Source: Chloroflexota bacterium (GTDB lineage: Bacteria; Chloroflexota; Limnocylindria; QHBO01). Taken from it: DNA of 5,778 nt. The first letter of the stretch is position 1. Each line of letters opens with the position of its first letter. Both the position numbers and the translations under genes were made by a program. The stretch covers positions 1 to 5,778 of the forward strand of contig JACDBS010000201.1 of NCBI GenBank assembly GCA_013694795.1. Reading direction: 5' to 3'. Below, in pieces: positions 1-5,778 of this stretch. Under the pieces are notes generated by a model, which saw only the letters and a list, made by a program, of their open reading frames with translations, had not been told where the DNA came from and did not search any database.

Positions 1-335
1 CCCGACGGCTCGTATCGGTCCCGGTTGACCCCGGCGAGGTGGTCGTGCGCCAGGGAGATCCCGCGGATCGGTTCTACGTCATCGACTCGGGGGCGCTGCG
101 GGTGACGCAGGTGGCGCATGGTGACGAGGCCGTCCTGCGGGAGCTGGGTCCGGGCGAGGTCTTCGGCGAGATCGGACTGCTGAAGGGCATCCCGCGCACG
201 GCGACGGTCACGGCGACCATACCGAGCGTGCTGTACGCCCTCGACGCGCGGGCCTTCGGCGAGCTGGTGGGATCCGGCCCTGGGTTGAGCTCGCGCCTGC
301 TGGACCTGTACCGAGGAGCACTGTCCCGCTCCTGA
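1..335 (+). CDS. C-terminal cyclic-nucleotide-binding domain of a longer protein (5' partial)
   Basis: The reading frame is open from the window edge (first full codon at 3) to TGA at 333-335. A GTG at 39 could be mistaken for a start. However, the codons before it (RRLVSVPVDPGE) form the usual first strand of the cNMP beta-roll, so the gene begins outside the window. The beta-roll opening GDPADRFYVIDSG is followed by a phosphate-binding cassette at about 162-209 (FGEIGLLKGIPRTATV). This keeps the Gly-Glu and Arg-Thr-Ala residues that contact the cyclic nucleotide in CRP-like folds, so ligand binding is plausible. Only about 30 residues follow, with no helix-turn-helix, so it is not a CRP/FNR-type regulator. 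It is more likely a sensor domain at the end of a transporter (some MFS proteins have this layout), kinase or other enzyme. The main domain cannot be seen. The gene is convergent with the lipid enzyme and their stop codons abut. Confidence 0.85.
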   Translation, partial: RRLVSVPVDPGEVVVRQGDPADRFYVIDSGALRVTQVAHGDEAVLRELGPGEVFGEIGLLKGIPRTATVTATIPSVLYALDARAFGELVGSGPGLSSRLLDLYRGALSRS

Positions 336-2845
336 CTAGAGGGCGGCGACGGCTTCCTGGAGCTGTTCGGTGGCGACGGTCGCATCGGTCCCGGCGGCGA
401 AGTGGATCGGCTTACCGAAGATGATCTCGACATCGCCGCGCAGCGAGGTGCCCGGCCCGCGCTGATCGACCCAGGAGAGGCGGTGGATCTTCAACATCAT
501 CGGCACCACCGGCGTTGCGCCCTCCACCGCGACGAGCCCGGCGCCGGCCTTGAAGGGCTTCATCGGTCCGCCCACCGTCAGCTCACCCTCTGGGTAGATC
601 AGGATGCTGAAATTGCGATCCAGCCGCGCGCCGAGCAGCTCCAGGGAGCGCCGCACGGCGCCCTCGCGTGCCAGCGGGAACGCGTTACCCAGCACGGCCG
701 CGCCCAGGCCGCGCAACCGATTGCCGAAGATGTCGTCGGCGGCTGCGGCAACCGACAGGCGCCAGCGCCAGACGAGCGGCAGATGGGTGAGAATGATGGC
801 GTTGTCGGTATGGAGTGATGGTTGGGGACGAAGATGACCGGTCCCTCGAGCCCCTTCAGGTGCTGCTCGCCGCGGACACGGACCCGATAGAAGAGGCCCA
901 CGAACGGCACCATCAGCAACTCCTGGAGACCCATGCCGATCGCCCGAACCAGCGGGTTGAGCGGCCAGCCGTAGATCCCTGTCTCCGGCCGAGCATCGCC
1001 CGAGGCCTGCACCATGCGCTCGAGGTCCGAAACCGATGCGTCCGGGTCGAGCTGCCCGTCGTCGATGAAGGCGCCAAGCTCCTCCTCGATGACGCTGAGG
1101 AGTTCCACGCGGCCCAGCGAGTCGAGTCCGAGATCGGCCTCCAGCCGTGATTCGGGCCGGACCTGGCTCAACGGGACCTGGGCGATCTGCGAGGTCAGCC
1201 CGGCGATGGTCGCGACCGCGCCGCGAGCGCTGCCACCGTCCCCGCCCGCCGGCGCGCCATCTTCCGGCGCGGGCACCGACTTCGCGCGCTGGTCGATCTC
1301 CAGGCGCTCGAGGATCAGGCGCTTCTTCACCTTCAGCGACGCCGTGCGCGGGAAGTCCTCCTCCGGCCACACGCTCCAGCCACGGATCTGCTGGTGTCCC
1401 GCCAGGTGCGCGTTGGCGTCCCGCACCACGGCTTCGGCGCTGTCGGCGTCGTCGGTCAGCAGCACCGCGTGCACCTTCGCTCCGGAGCCGTCTCCGTCGA
1501 GCCCGACCACGGACGCGTCCCGGATCCGCTCGTCGCGCACCAGGACAGCCTCGACGTCGTCGGGGTACACCTTCTGGCCGTCCGGCAGGGCGATCATGTC
1601 CTTCTTGCGTCCGCGCAGCGTCAGGAAGCCGTCCGCGTCCAGCTCTCCGATGTCGCCGCTGTGATACCAGCCCTCGGGGTCGATGGCAGCCGCCGTCGCC
1701 TCCGCGTTCTGCCAGTAGCCGAGGAACCGATTCGGCCCTCGGGTCAGCACCTCGCCGTCATCGGCGATGCGGAGCTCGACGCCCGGGATCACCTCACCCA
1801 CCGTCCCGATCTTATTGCGGCCCGGACGGGTGAAGCTGATGACCGGGCTCATCTCGGTGGCGCCGTAGCCCTGGAGGCAGTCGATCCCCATGGTGGTCCA
1901 GCGCCGAGCCAGCTCGGGCTCGAGCGCCGATGCGCCAACCGCGAAGGTGCGCAGCCGTCCGCCGAACTGCGACAGCACCGGTCGGAAGAGGAGACGGCGG
2001 GCGAAGCGAGGCAGCCGCTGGGCGATGCGGTGGAGGCGCTCGAACGTCGCGCGCTTGCCGGTCGCGTCGACCTTGCGCTCGATGGCGTTGCTCAACAGCC
2101 GCAGCCCCTGCGGAACGATGAGCAGCATGGTGACCTTGAAGTCCCGGAAGGTCTTGACCAGGACCGCCGGCTGGCGGCTGATCGGGTAGACCACCGTCTT
2201 GCCCGCGGCGAGGGGCGCCAGCAGGTCGCAGGTGAGCCCGAACATGTGCGAGAGCGGCACCACGGAGAGGAGCCGCTCGTCGGGGCCGAAGGGGAAGACA
2301 TCGATCAGCGTCCGCGCGTTCGAGGCGACATTGCGATGGCTGAGCATGACCCCCTTCGGGTCACCGGTGGTGCCCGACGTGAAGATCACCATCAGCAGGT
2401 CGTCCGGGTCGGCGGCGACTGCGGGCATCGGTTCGGTGGCGCGAGCGACGTCGGGGAGTGACTCGATCAGCATGACCGGGACTCCCAGGCGGCCTGCCAC
2501 CTCCGCCGTCTGGCGGGAGGCGAGGACGAGCTTGGGCTGCGTCTGCTGCGCGACCTTGTCCGCGAAGTCATCCGTGCTGCGGACATCGAGCGGCACGCTG
2601 ACCAGCCCGGCGTGCGCGGCGGCGAAGAAGCCGATGGCCCATTCGGGGCGATTCACGGCCCAGATCACCAGCCGATCGCCCGGCGCCAGCCCGGCATCGC
2701 GCAGGGCGCGCGCCACGCGCGGCACTTCGAAGGCGAGGTCTCGATAACGCCAGGTACGCGTCCGAAAGCCCGGCTTGATGATCAATGCCGGGTGCCGGTC
2801 GAAGCGCCCAGTCGCCTGTGCCAGCAGATCGGTCACGGTGTCCAT
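336..2845 (-). CDS. Acyl-CoA/acyl-ACP synthetase - acyl carrier - PlsC acyltransferase fusion, with an internal frameshift
   Basis: Predicted to activate a fatty acid with ATP, load it on its own carrier domain and transfer it to a lysophospholipid or glycerol-phosphate acceptor at the membrane. The start is ATG at 2845, preceded by GGAGG 8 bases upstream. Residues 1-515 are an ANL adenylating domain: P-loop FTSGTTGDPKG (155-165), YGATE (327-331), WYHSGD (393-398), GRKKD (412-416) and a C-terminal lysine near K505. After a Gly/Ala/Pro linker (about 525-542), residues 545-612 form an acyl carrier domain with the phosphopantetheine site DSL at S576. A hydrophobic stretch (627-655) leads into a PlsC domain with NHHSHTD (675-681), FPLAR (723-727) and YPEG (751-754). 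One base is missing at about 812. Read literally, the frame runs off-register to a stop at 599 (748 residues, acyltransferase destroyed). With the base restored the protein is 836 residues, ending at TAG 338-336. The downstream half is still clearly conserved, so this is a sequencing error or a very recent mutation. The domain order is the reverse of E. coli Aas. Confidence 0.9.
810..816 (-). other. Frameshift point inside the PlsC HX4D motif
   Basis: On the minus strand the codons read AAC CAT CAC TCC (N H H S, ending at 812) and then go off-register. The frame that continues the acyltransferase begins with CAT at 812-810 (H T D N A I I L), sharing base 812. One base is therefore missing between the Ser and His codons. 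Adding it gives NHHSHTD, the standard acyltransferase motif. There is no X-XXY-YYZ slippery heptamer here, so programmed -1 frameshifting is unlikely. The exact missing position could be off by a base or two. Confidence 0.85.
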
Positions 2846-2853
2846 GTGCGTAT

Positions 2854-2858
2854 CCTCC
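2854..2858 (-). promoter_or_regulatory. Shine-Dalgarno sequence of the fusion gene
   Basis: The minus strand reads GGAGG followed by ATACGCAC and then ATG at 2845. The spacing is 8 bases. This decides the start against an in-frame ATG at 2989, which would add 48 low-complexity Arg/Ser/Thr residues overlapping the end of the hydrolase gene. It is the only clear Shine-Dalgarno sequence I see before a gene in this window. Confidence 0.8.
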
Positions 2859-2863
2859 GTTCG

Positions 2864-2874
2864 CCGCACTGCGG
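2864..2874. repeat. Short palindrome CCGCA-C-TGCGG in the intergenic gap
   Basis: An 11-base palindrome (5-base arms around one base) lies between the hydrolase stop and the Shine-Dalgarno of the lipid enzyme. The right arm with two following bases, TGCGGTC, recurs at 2881-2887. It is too short for a terminator and has no following T-run on either strand. It might be a small operator half-site pair, but in GC-rich DNA a match this short can arise by chance. Confidence 0.25.
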
Positions 2875-2885
2875 TCCGGCTGCGG

Positions 2886-3572
2886 TCAGCTCGCCGCTGC
2901 CGTGGCGAGCTCGCGGAGCGCGCCGTTGGCGTCATCGGTCCAGGTCGGGTAATGCGACAGGGCGATGGTGTCAACGTCAAGCGCCGCAAGTGTTTCGACC
3001 GACGCTCGGGCGCCGGCGTGGTCGTGGCTGAAGAACGCGCTGGCGTACGCCAGGCGGCGGCGGATGACCTGGAGCACGTCGCCGCTGAAGAGAAGGCGCA
3101 GCCGCTTCGCGTACAGGCAGATGCTGCCCGGCGTGTGGCCCGGAGTGTGGACCACGCGCAGACCGCCGAGCAAAGGGAGCACGTCGCCGTCCCCGATGGG
3201 CGTCGGGTCGGCGGGCGTGCGGGTCAGGTACTGGATGAGGCGGCCGCGGCGCATGGCGCCATCCCGGGTGCGGGCCAGCGCATCGCGCAGGGGAAGGCGC
3301 AGTCCTGCCAGGTCGGCCGGGTGGATGAGAACGCGGACATCGTCCCGGTCGCGGACCAGCTCGCTCACGCCGCCGATGTGATCGGGGTGACCGTGGGTGC
3401 AGATGATCCGCTCCAACTCTTCGGTGCGCCGGCCGATGCGGCGCAGGTAGCGCTCGAGCATGAGCCTCGAACCGACCATGCCGGCATCGATCAGCGTCAG
3501 CCGCTCCTCGGCGATGAGGAAGGCGTCGGCGCCAAGCATCCGGACCTGGTGCACGCCGGGTGCGATCTCCAT
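2886..3572 (-). CDS. Metallo-beta-lactamase-fold metal-dependent hydrolase
   Basis: A 228-residue single-domain soluble protein with no signal peptide or membrane segment. It has the complete set of metal ligands of the glyoxalase II/MBL superfamily: the aspartate of LIDAG (D29), THGHPDH (H60, H62, D64, H65), HTPGHTPGS (H146), FSGD (D165) and a late histidine in LSHYP (H207). A dinuclear, probably zinc, site is therefore expected. The substrate cannot be told; thioesters, lactones or phosphoesters are all possible in this family. The ATG at 3572 is the only plausible start, because an in-frame TAG (the rsgA stop) lies 24 bases upstream with no other start codon between. No Shine-Dalgarno sequence is visible. 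Instead TACAAT sits 10 bases before the ATG (see promoter entry). The gene lies between rsgA and the lipid enzyme in the same direction, and its TGA is 40 bases before the lipid enzyme start. A thioesterase-like role in lipid turnover would fit the neighbour but is a guess. Confidence 0.9.
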   Translation of the reverse strand: MEIAPGVHQVRMLGADAFLIAEERLTLIDAGMVGSRLMLERYLRRIGRRTEELERIICTHGHPDHIGGVSELVRDRDDVRVLIHPADLAGLRLPLRDALARTRDGAMRRGRLIQYLTRTPADPTPIGDGDVLPLLGGLRVVHTPGHTPGSICLYAKRLRLLFSGDVLQVIRRRLAYASAFFSHDHAGARASVETLAALDVDTIALSHYPTWTDDANGALRELATAAAS

Positions 3573-3582
3573 GGTGGGCGCG

Positions 3583-3588
3583 ATTGTA
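3583..3588 (-). promoter_or_regulatory. Possible internal promoter -10 box (TACAAT)
   Basis: The minus strand reads TACAAT, one base from the TATAAT consensus. It lies in the 24-base gap between rsgA and the hydrolase, with 10 bases to the hydrolase ATG. Transcription starting about 7 bases after the last T would leave a leader of roughly 3-4 bases, in keeping with the absent Shine-Dalgarno sequence. I find no TTGACA-like -35 at 16-18 bases upstream. It stands out as an AT-rich hexamer in very GC-rich DNA. Confidence 0.45.
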
Positions 3589-3596
3589 CGGCCCGC

Positions 3597-4517
3597 CTAA
3601 GCGGCCAGGTCGCCGGTGAGCATGCGCCGATAGGAGTCGTACCGCTCCTCGCTGACGTGCCCGGCCTCGACGGCGGCGCGCAGGCCGCAGCGTGGCTCGT
3701 GGAGGTGGGTGCAGTCGTTGAAGGCGCAGGCGCCCAGGTGGTCGCGAAACTCCCGGAAGCACCAGGCCAGCTCGGTTGGCGGAATCTGCCACAGCCCCAG
3801 CTCGCGGATACCGGGGGTGTCGGCCACGTACCCGCCGCCGGTTCCGGTGAGCGGATGCAGCTCGGCGTGCGTGGTCGTGTGCTTTCCCTTCCCGCTCTCC
3901 ACCTCGGAGACGTCGCCGGTGGCGAGCTGGAGCCCCGGCTGGAGGGTGTTGAGGAGGGTCGACTTTCCGACGCCCGACGGGCCGGTCACGATCGAGAGCC
4001 TGCCTGCCAGCCGCACGCGCAACTCATCGAGACCGATGCCCGCCTTGGCGGCGGTGTAGACCACGTCGTACCCGATGCGCCCGTAGTGCCCGAACAGCTC
4101 GCGGGCGGCCTCGCCACCGACGAGGTCGACCTTGTTGGCGACCAGCAGCGCGGGCACCTCGTTGTACTCGGTTACCACCAGGAAGCGATCGATGAGGCGT
4201 GGATTCGGCGGTGGACGGTCACACGAAAAGACGATGGCCACGAGGTCCGCGTTGGCGACCATCACGTCCTCGCGCCAGGAGCCGCGCGGACCCGGCTGCC
4301 GTCGACTGAACCGACGCTCGCGCGGCTCGATGGCGTCGATGGCGCCCGTCCCATCCGGCAGCCGCTCGACGCTGACCCGGTCGCCGATGACCGCGATGTC
4401 CGATGCCTGTCGCACTCTCTTCATGCGTCCGCGCAGCCGGGCTTCGACCAGATCGCCGTCATCGGTGGCAATCGTGTAGAAGCCGGACAGGGCGCGGAGC
4501 ACCAGCCCCCGGGTCAT
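3597..4517 (-). CDS. rsgA: Small ribosomal subunit biogenesis GTPase RsgA (YjeQ/YloQ)
   Basis: RsgA is a circularly permuted GTPase that binds the late 30S subunit near the decoding centre and leaves on GTP hydrolysis, checking maturation. This 306-residue protein has the full family layout. An N-terminal OB-fold (about 1-75) is followed by G motifs in permuted order: G4 NKVD (128-131), G5 TAAKAG (155-160), G1 GPSGVGKST (179-187), a G2 region with KHTTTH (212-217) and G3 DTPG (233-236). The C-terminal zinc knuckle has C264, C269, H271 and C277, spaced C-x4-C-x-H-x5-C as in the family. The length is normal and no motif is missing. The start is probably ATG at 4517. A GTG at 4523, two codons earlier, overlaps the GNAT stop as GTGA and is equally possible. 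Either way translation is likely coupled to the upstream GNAT gene. The stop is TAG at 3599-3597, 24 bases before the hydrolase. Confidence 0.97.
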   Translation of the reverse strand: MTRGLVLRALSGFYTIATDDGDLVEARLRGRMKRVRQASDIAVIGDRVSVERLPDGTGAIDAIEPRERRFSRRQPGPRGSWREDVMVANADLVAIVFSCDRPPPNPRLIDRFLVVTEYNEVPALLVANKVDLVGGEAARELFGHYGRIGYDVVYTAAKAGIGLDELRVRLAGRLSIVTGPSGVGKSTLLNTLQPGLQLATGDVSEVESGKGKHTTTHAELHPLTGTGGGYVADTPGIRELGLWQIPPTELAWCFREFRDHLGACAFNDCTHLHEPRCGLRAAVEAGHVSEERYDSYRRMLTGDLAA

Positions 4518-4519
4518 GG

Positions 4520-5377
4520 TCACCCCAGCGCGCCCACCAGGTTCGCGTAGATCGCCTCGTCCCGGCGCGGGATCTGCGGTCCGCGCGCCATCCGTCCGTC
4601 CCACGCTTCGAGCTCCATACCCAGCTCGCGCAGCCATCGTGCGCCAGGCCCCTTCGCGGTAGGCAGGTTGAGGCTGAGCTCCTCCGCCTCGGGGACGCGG
4701 CGGAACGCTTCGGCCAGCAGCGTCGCGGCGACGGCTGGAGCGTCGGCCACGAACGGGCCCACCCGCGGGCCATCGGCGCGCAACCACGCGTAGCCGACGG
4801 TCATTTCGGCCTGCCGAGCCACCAGAAGCGGTCGCTGCGGATCGTCCGCCATCATCCTCAGCAGTCGGAGCCGGTCGCCTCCGAAGCGAGGGGCGTCGTA
4901 GGCCGCCAACTCGCCTAGATCGCCGCACTCTTCTACGTCCACGGCGGGGTCTTCTTCCAGGACCGCTGAGCGTGGCAGGCTGACCAAGACGCTCGGATCG
5001 GTCAACTCGAAGCCGTACCGGCTGTAGAGCGGACGCCCGGACGGCGTCGCGAACAGCTCGACGCGGCCGGCCCCGCGCTCATCGATCAGGAACTCCAAGA
5101 TCGTCTCCAGGATCGCGGCGCCGATTCCGCGGCGGCGGTGAGCCTCGGTCACGATCATGTTGCCGACGAATCCCAGCGCTCCGTACGAGATCCCGGATCC
5201 GACACCGGCGATTCCCTCCGGCGTTTCGACCACCAGGCAGCGCGCGTCGGGTACCTCGAGGACAGCGCGGAGGGCCCAGTCGTGCGCCGTCCAGCCCACC
5301 GATTCGCGCAGCGCGGCTATTCCGGCCAGGTCGGGCGCGCTCGCCACGCGCATGTGCAGGTTGTCCGGGAGTGGCAC
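4520..5377 (-). CDS. GNAT-family N-acetyltransferase with a second GNAT-like C-terminal domain
   Basis: Predicted to transfer an acetyl group from acetyl-CoA to an amine; the substrate is unknown. From GTG at 5377 the protein has 285 residues. The N-terminal half is a typical GNAT fold: a beta-strand ending in NMIVT (73-77), the pyrophosphate-binding loop RRRGIG (81-86), then PLYSRYGFE (116-124), the usual end of the catalytic domain. The C-terminal half (about 175-285) has another strand-helix pattern with GYAW (195-198) and VGPFVAD (206-212), resembling the YitH-type second GNAT domain. It lacks an R/Q-x-x-G-x-G loop, so it probably serves substrate binding or structure. GTG at 5377 is preferred because PLPDNLHMR is a natural lead-in and TAGACT lies 7 bases upstream. 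ATG at 5353, eight codons in, is the alternative. The open frame extends far upstream, but that part is antisense to the reductase gene. It is the first gene of the likely operon and its TGA abuts rsgA. Confidence 0.9.
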   Translation of the reverse strand: MPLPDNLHMRVASAPDLAGIAALRESVGWTAHDWALRAVLEVPDARCLVVETPEGIAGVGSGISYGALGFVGNMIVTEAHRRRGIGAAILETILEFLIDERGAGRVELFATPSGRPLYSRYGFELTDPSVLVSLPRSAVLEEDPAVDVEECGDLGELAAYDAPRFGGDRLRLLRMMADDPQRPLLVARQAEMTVGYAWLRADGPRVGPFVADAPAVAATLLAEAFRRVPEAEELSLNLPTAKGPGARWLRELGMELEAWDGRMARGPQIPRRDEAIYANLVGALG

Positions 5378-5384
5378 GCGGTCG

Positions 5385-5390
5385 AGTCTA
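5385..5390 (-). promoter_or_regulatory. Putative -10 box (TAGACT) for the GNAT-led operon
   Basis: TAGACT on the minus strand fits the TAnnnT form seen in front of leaderless genes. Seven bases separate it from the GTG at 5377, so the transcript would begin at or next to the start codon. There is no Shine-Dalgarno sequence at a normal distance (the only GAGG is about 14 bases away). No convincing -35 box is seen. Confidence 0.5.
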
Positions 5391-5403
5391 GCCTCGCCGC
5401 TAG
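5388..5403. repeat. Inverted repeat CTAGC-N6-GCTAG between the divergent genes
   Basis: Five-base arms (5388-5392 and 5399-5403) surround a six-base centre (CTCGCC). The symmetry axis at 5395.5 is also the exact midpoint of the two opposing TAnnnT boxes, so each arm forms part of one box. It could be a regulator operator or simply the consequence of two mirrored -10 elements. Confidence 0.5.
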
Positions 5404-5406
5404 CAT
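5401..5406 (+). promoter_or_regulatory. Putative -10 box (TAGCAT) for the reductase gene
   Basis: TAGCAT fits TAnnnT and is followed by six bases and then the GTG at 5413. This places the expected first transcribed base on the G of the start codon. An in-frame TAG at 5401-5403 rules out an upstream start, and the 12 bases before GTG hold no good Shine-Dalgarno sequence. A leaderless mRNA is therefore the simplest reading. No clear -35 box is seen. Confidence 0.5.
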
Positions 5407-5412
5407 GGGCGC

Positions 5413-5778
5413 GTGACCCAGCTGGACCGGGCCGATGTGCTGCTGATCGGCGGAGGCGTGGCCTCGGCTCGATGCGCTCGCGCGCTCCGCCGCCAGGGCT
5501 TCGACGGAACCATCCTCCTGGTTGGCGCCGAGGTGCAGTTGCCGTACAACCGGCCGCCGCTGAGCAAGGAGCTCCTGCGCGACGACCTGCCCGACGAGCT
5601 TGTGCTGGCGGAGCCGGAAACCTTCTATGCGCGCCGCAAGGTCGAGCTGCGGCTGGGCACGAGTGTCGAGGCGCTGGACCCCGAGGCACGCACCGCGACC
5701 CTGGAGGACGGGTCGCGGATCGAGTTCGGGATGTGCCTGCTCGCCACCGGCGCCGAGCCGCGCACCCCACCGATCGAT
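5413..5778 (+). CDS. Ferredoxin/rubredoxin-reductase-type FAD-dependent oxidoreductase (3' partial)
   Basis: The first 122 residues of a flavoprotein that in this family moves electrons between NAD(P)H and a small iron-sulfur partner, such as the ferredoxin of a dioxygenase or P450 system. The FAD-binding Rossmann start is DVLLIGGGVASARCARAL (8-25, glycine-rich loop at 13-15), followed by ILLVGAE (34-40), the strand ending in the acidic residue that holds the FAD ribose. Next come PYNRPPLSKELL (44-55), the hallmark of the putidaredoxin/rubredoxin reductase group, and LLATGAEPR (109-117), the second FAD motif. The NAD(P) domain and C-terminal domain lie beyond the window. The GTG start at 5413 is fixed by an in-frame TAG 12 bases upstream, with no other start codon between. 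It is divergent from the GNAT gene. The partner ferredoxin or oxygenase is not visible here. Confidence 0.9.
   Translation, partial: MTQLDRADVLLIGGGVASARCARALRRQGFDGTILLVGAEVQLPYNRPPLSKELLRDDLPDELVLAEPETFYARRKVELRLGTSVEALDPEARTATLEDGSRIEFGMCLLATGAEPRTPPID

Noticed and set aside
39..335. Free-standing 98-residue cNMP-binding protein starting at GTG 39
   Set aside because: The frame is open to the window edge, and the residues before 39 match the first strand of the domain, so this GTG is internal.
808..816. Programmed -1 ribosomal frameshift in the fusion gene
   Set aside because: No slippery heptamer of the X-XXY-YYZ kind is present (the local minus-strand codons are CAC TCC ATA), and a frameshift within an active-site motif would be an odd place for one.
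1394..2461. A 355-codon plus-strand open frame antisense to the synthetase domain
   Set aside because: The opposite strand encodes a motif-complete adenylation domain. This frame has no domain, no good ribosome site and a shadow-like Arg/Asp/Val/His-rich composition.
2846..2885. Terminator between the hydrolase and the lipid enzyme
   Set aside because: The only structure is an 11-base palindrome with a one-base loop and no T-run, and the gap also has to hold the Shine-Dalgarno sequence.
2775..4550. A 591-codon open frame on the plus strand across the hydrolase and rsgA genes
   Set aside because: It is antisense to two proteins with complete catalytic motifs. Its translation is low-complexity with no recognisable domain, as is common for antisense frames in GC-rich DNA.
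5405..5416. Four-codon upstream ORF (ATG GGC GCG TGA) overlapping the reductase GTG
   Set aside because: If transcription starts after TAGCAT, the ATG is not in the mRNA, and nothing else supports its translation.

Overview
This is a gene-dense, visibly GC-rich bacterial window with GTG starts, strong G/C bias at third codon positions and long spurious antisense frames. The genes look like those of a high-GC soil or freshwater lineage. Chloroflexota (Limnocylindria-like) or an actinobacterial relative is my best guess, but this rests only on protein style and is weak. I see no rRNA, tRNA, CRISPR array, insertion sequence or phage gene, and no stretch over 300 bases without a gene.

Layout, left to right. 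(1) At 1-335 (+) is the C-terminal end of a protein finishing in a cyclic-nucleotide-binding domain. (2) At 336-2845 (-) is a large three-part lipid enzyme: an AMP-binding acyl-CoA/acyl-ACP synthetase domain, a built-in acyl carrier domain and a PlsC-type acyltransferase. Its frame is broken by one missing base at about 812, exactly inside the acyltransferase HX4D active-site motif. (3) At 2886-3572 (-) is a metallo-beta-lactamase-fold hydrolase. (4) At 3597-4517 (-) is the circularly permuted ribosome-assembly GTPase RsgA. (5) At 4520-5377 (-) is a two-domain GNAT acetyltransferase. (6) At 5413-5778 (+) is the N-terminal part of a ferredoxin/rubredoxin-reductase-type FAD protein, cut by the window edge.

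The four minus-strand genes (GNAT, rsgA, MBL hydrolase, lipid enzyme) run in one direction with gaps of about 2, 24 and 40 bases, so they could form one transcript. A TACAAT box before the hydrolase suggests a second, internal promoter for the last two genes. The convergent pair at 335/336 has abutting stop codons and no room for a terminator. The 35-base divergent gap between the GNAT and the reductase carries two mirror-placed TAnnnT boxes, each 6-7 bases before a GTG start and without a clear Shine-Dalgarno sequence. This is the signature of leaderless transcripts from one shared bidirectional promoter.

Functionally the operon mixes housekeeping (RsgA) with membrane-lipid acylation. The fusion enzyme could activate a free fatty acid, hold it on its own carrier domain and pass it to a lysophospholipid or glycerol phosphate. 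It resembles E. coli Aas in parts but has the domains in the reverse order and a carrier domain between them. I see no defence or mobile system. The items most worth a second look are this fusion, its frameshift and the shared promoter.
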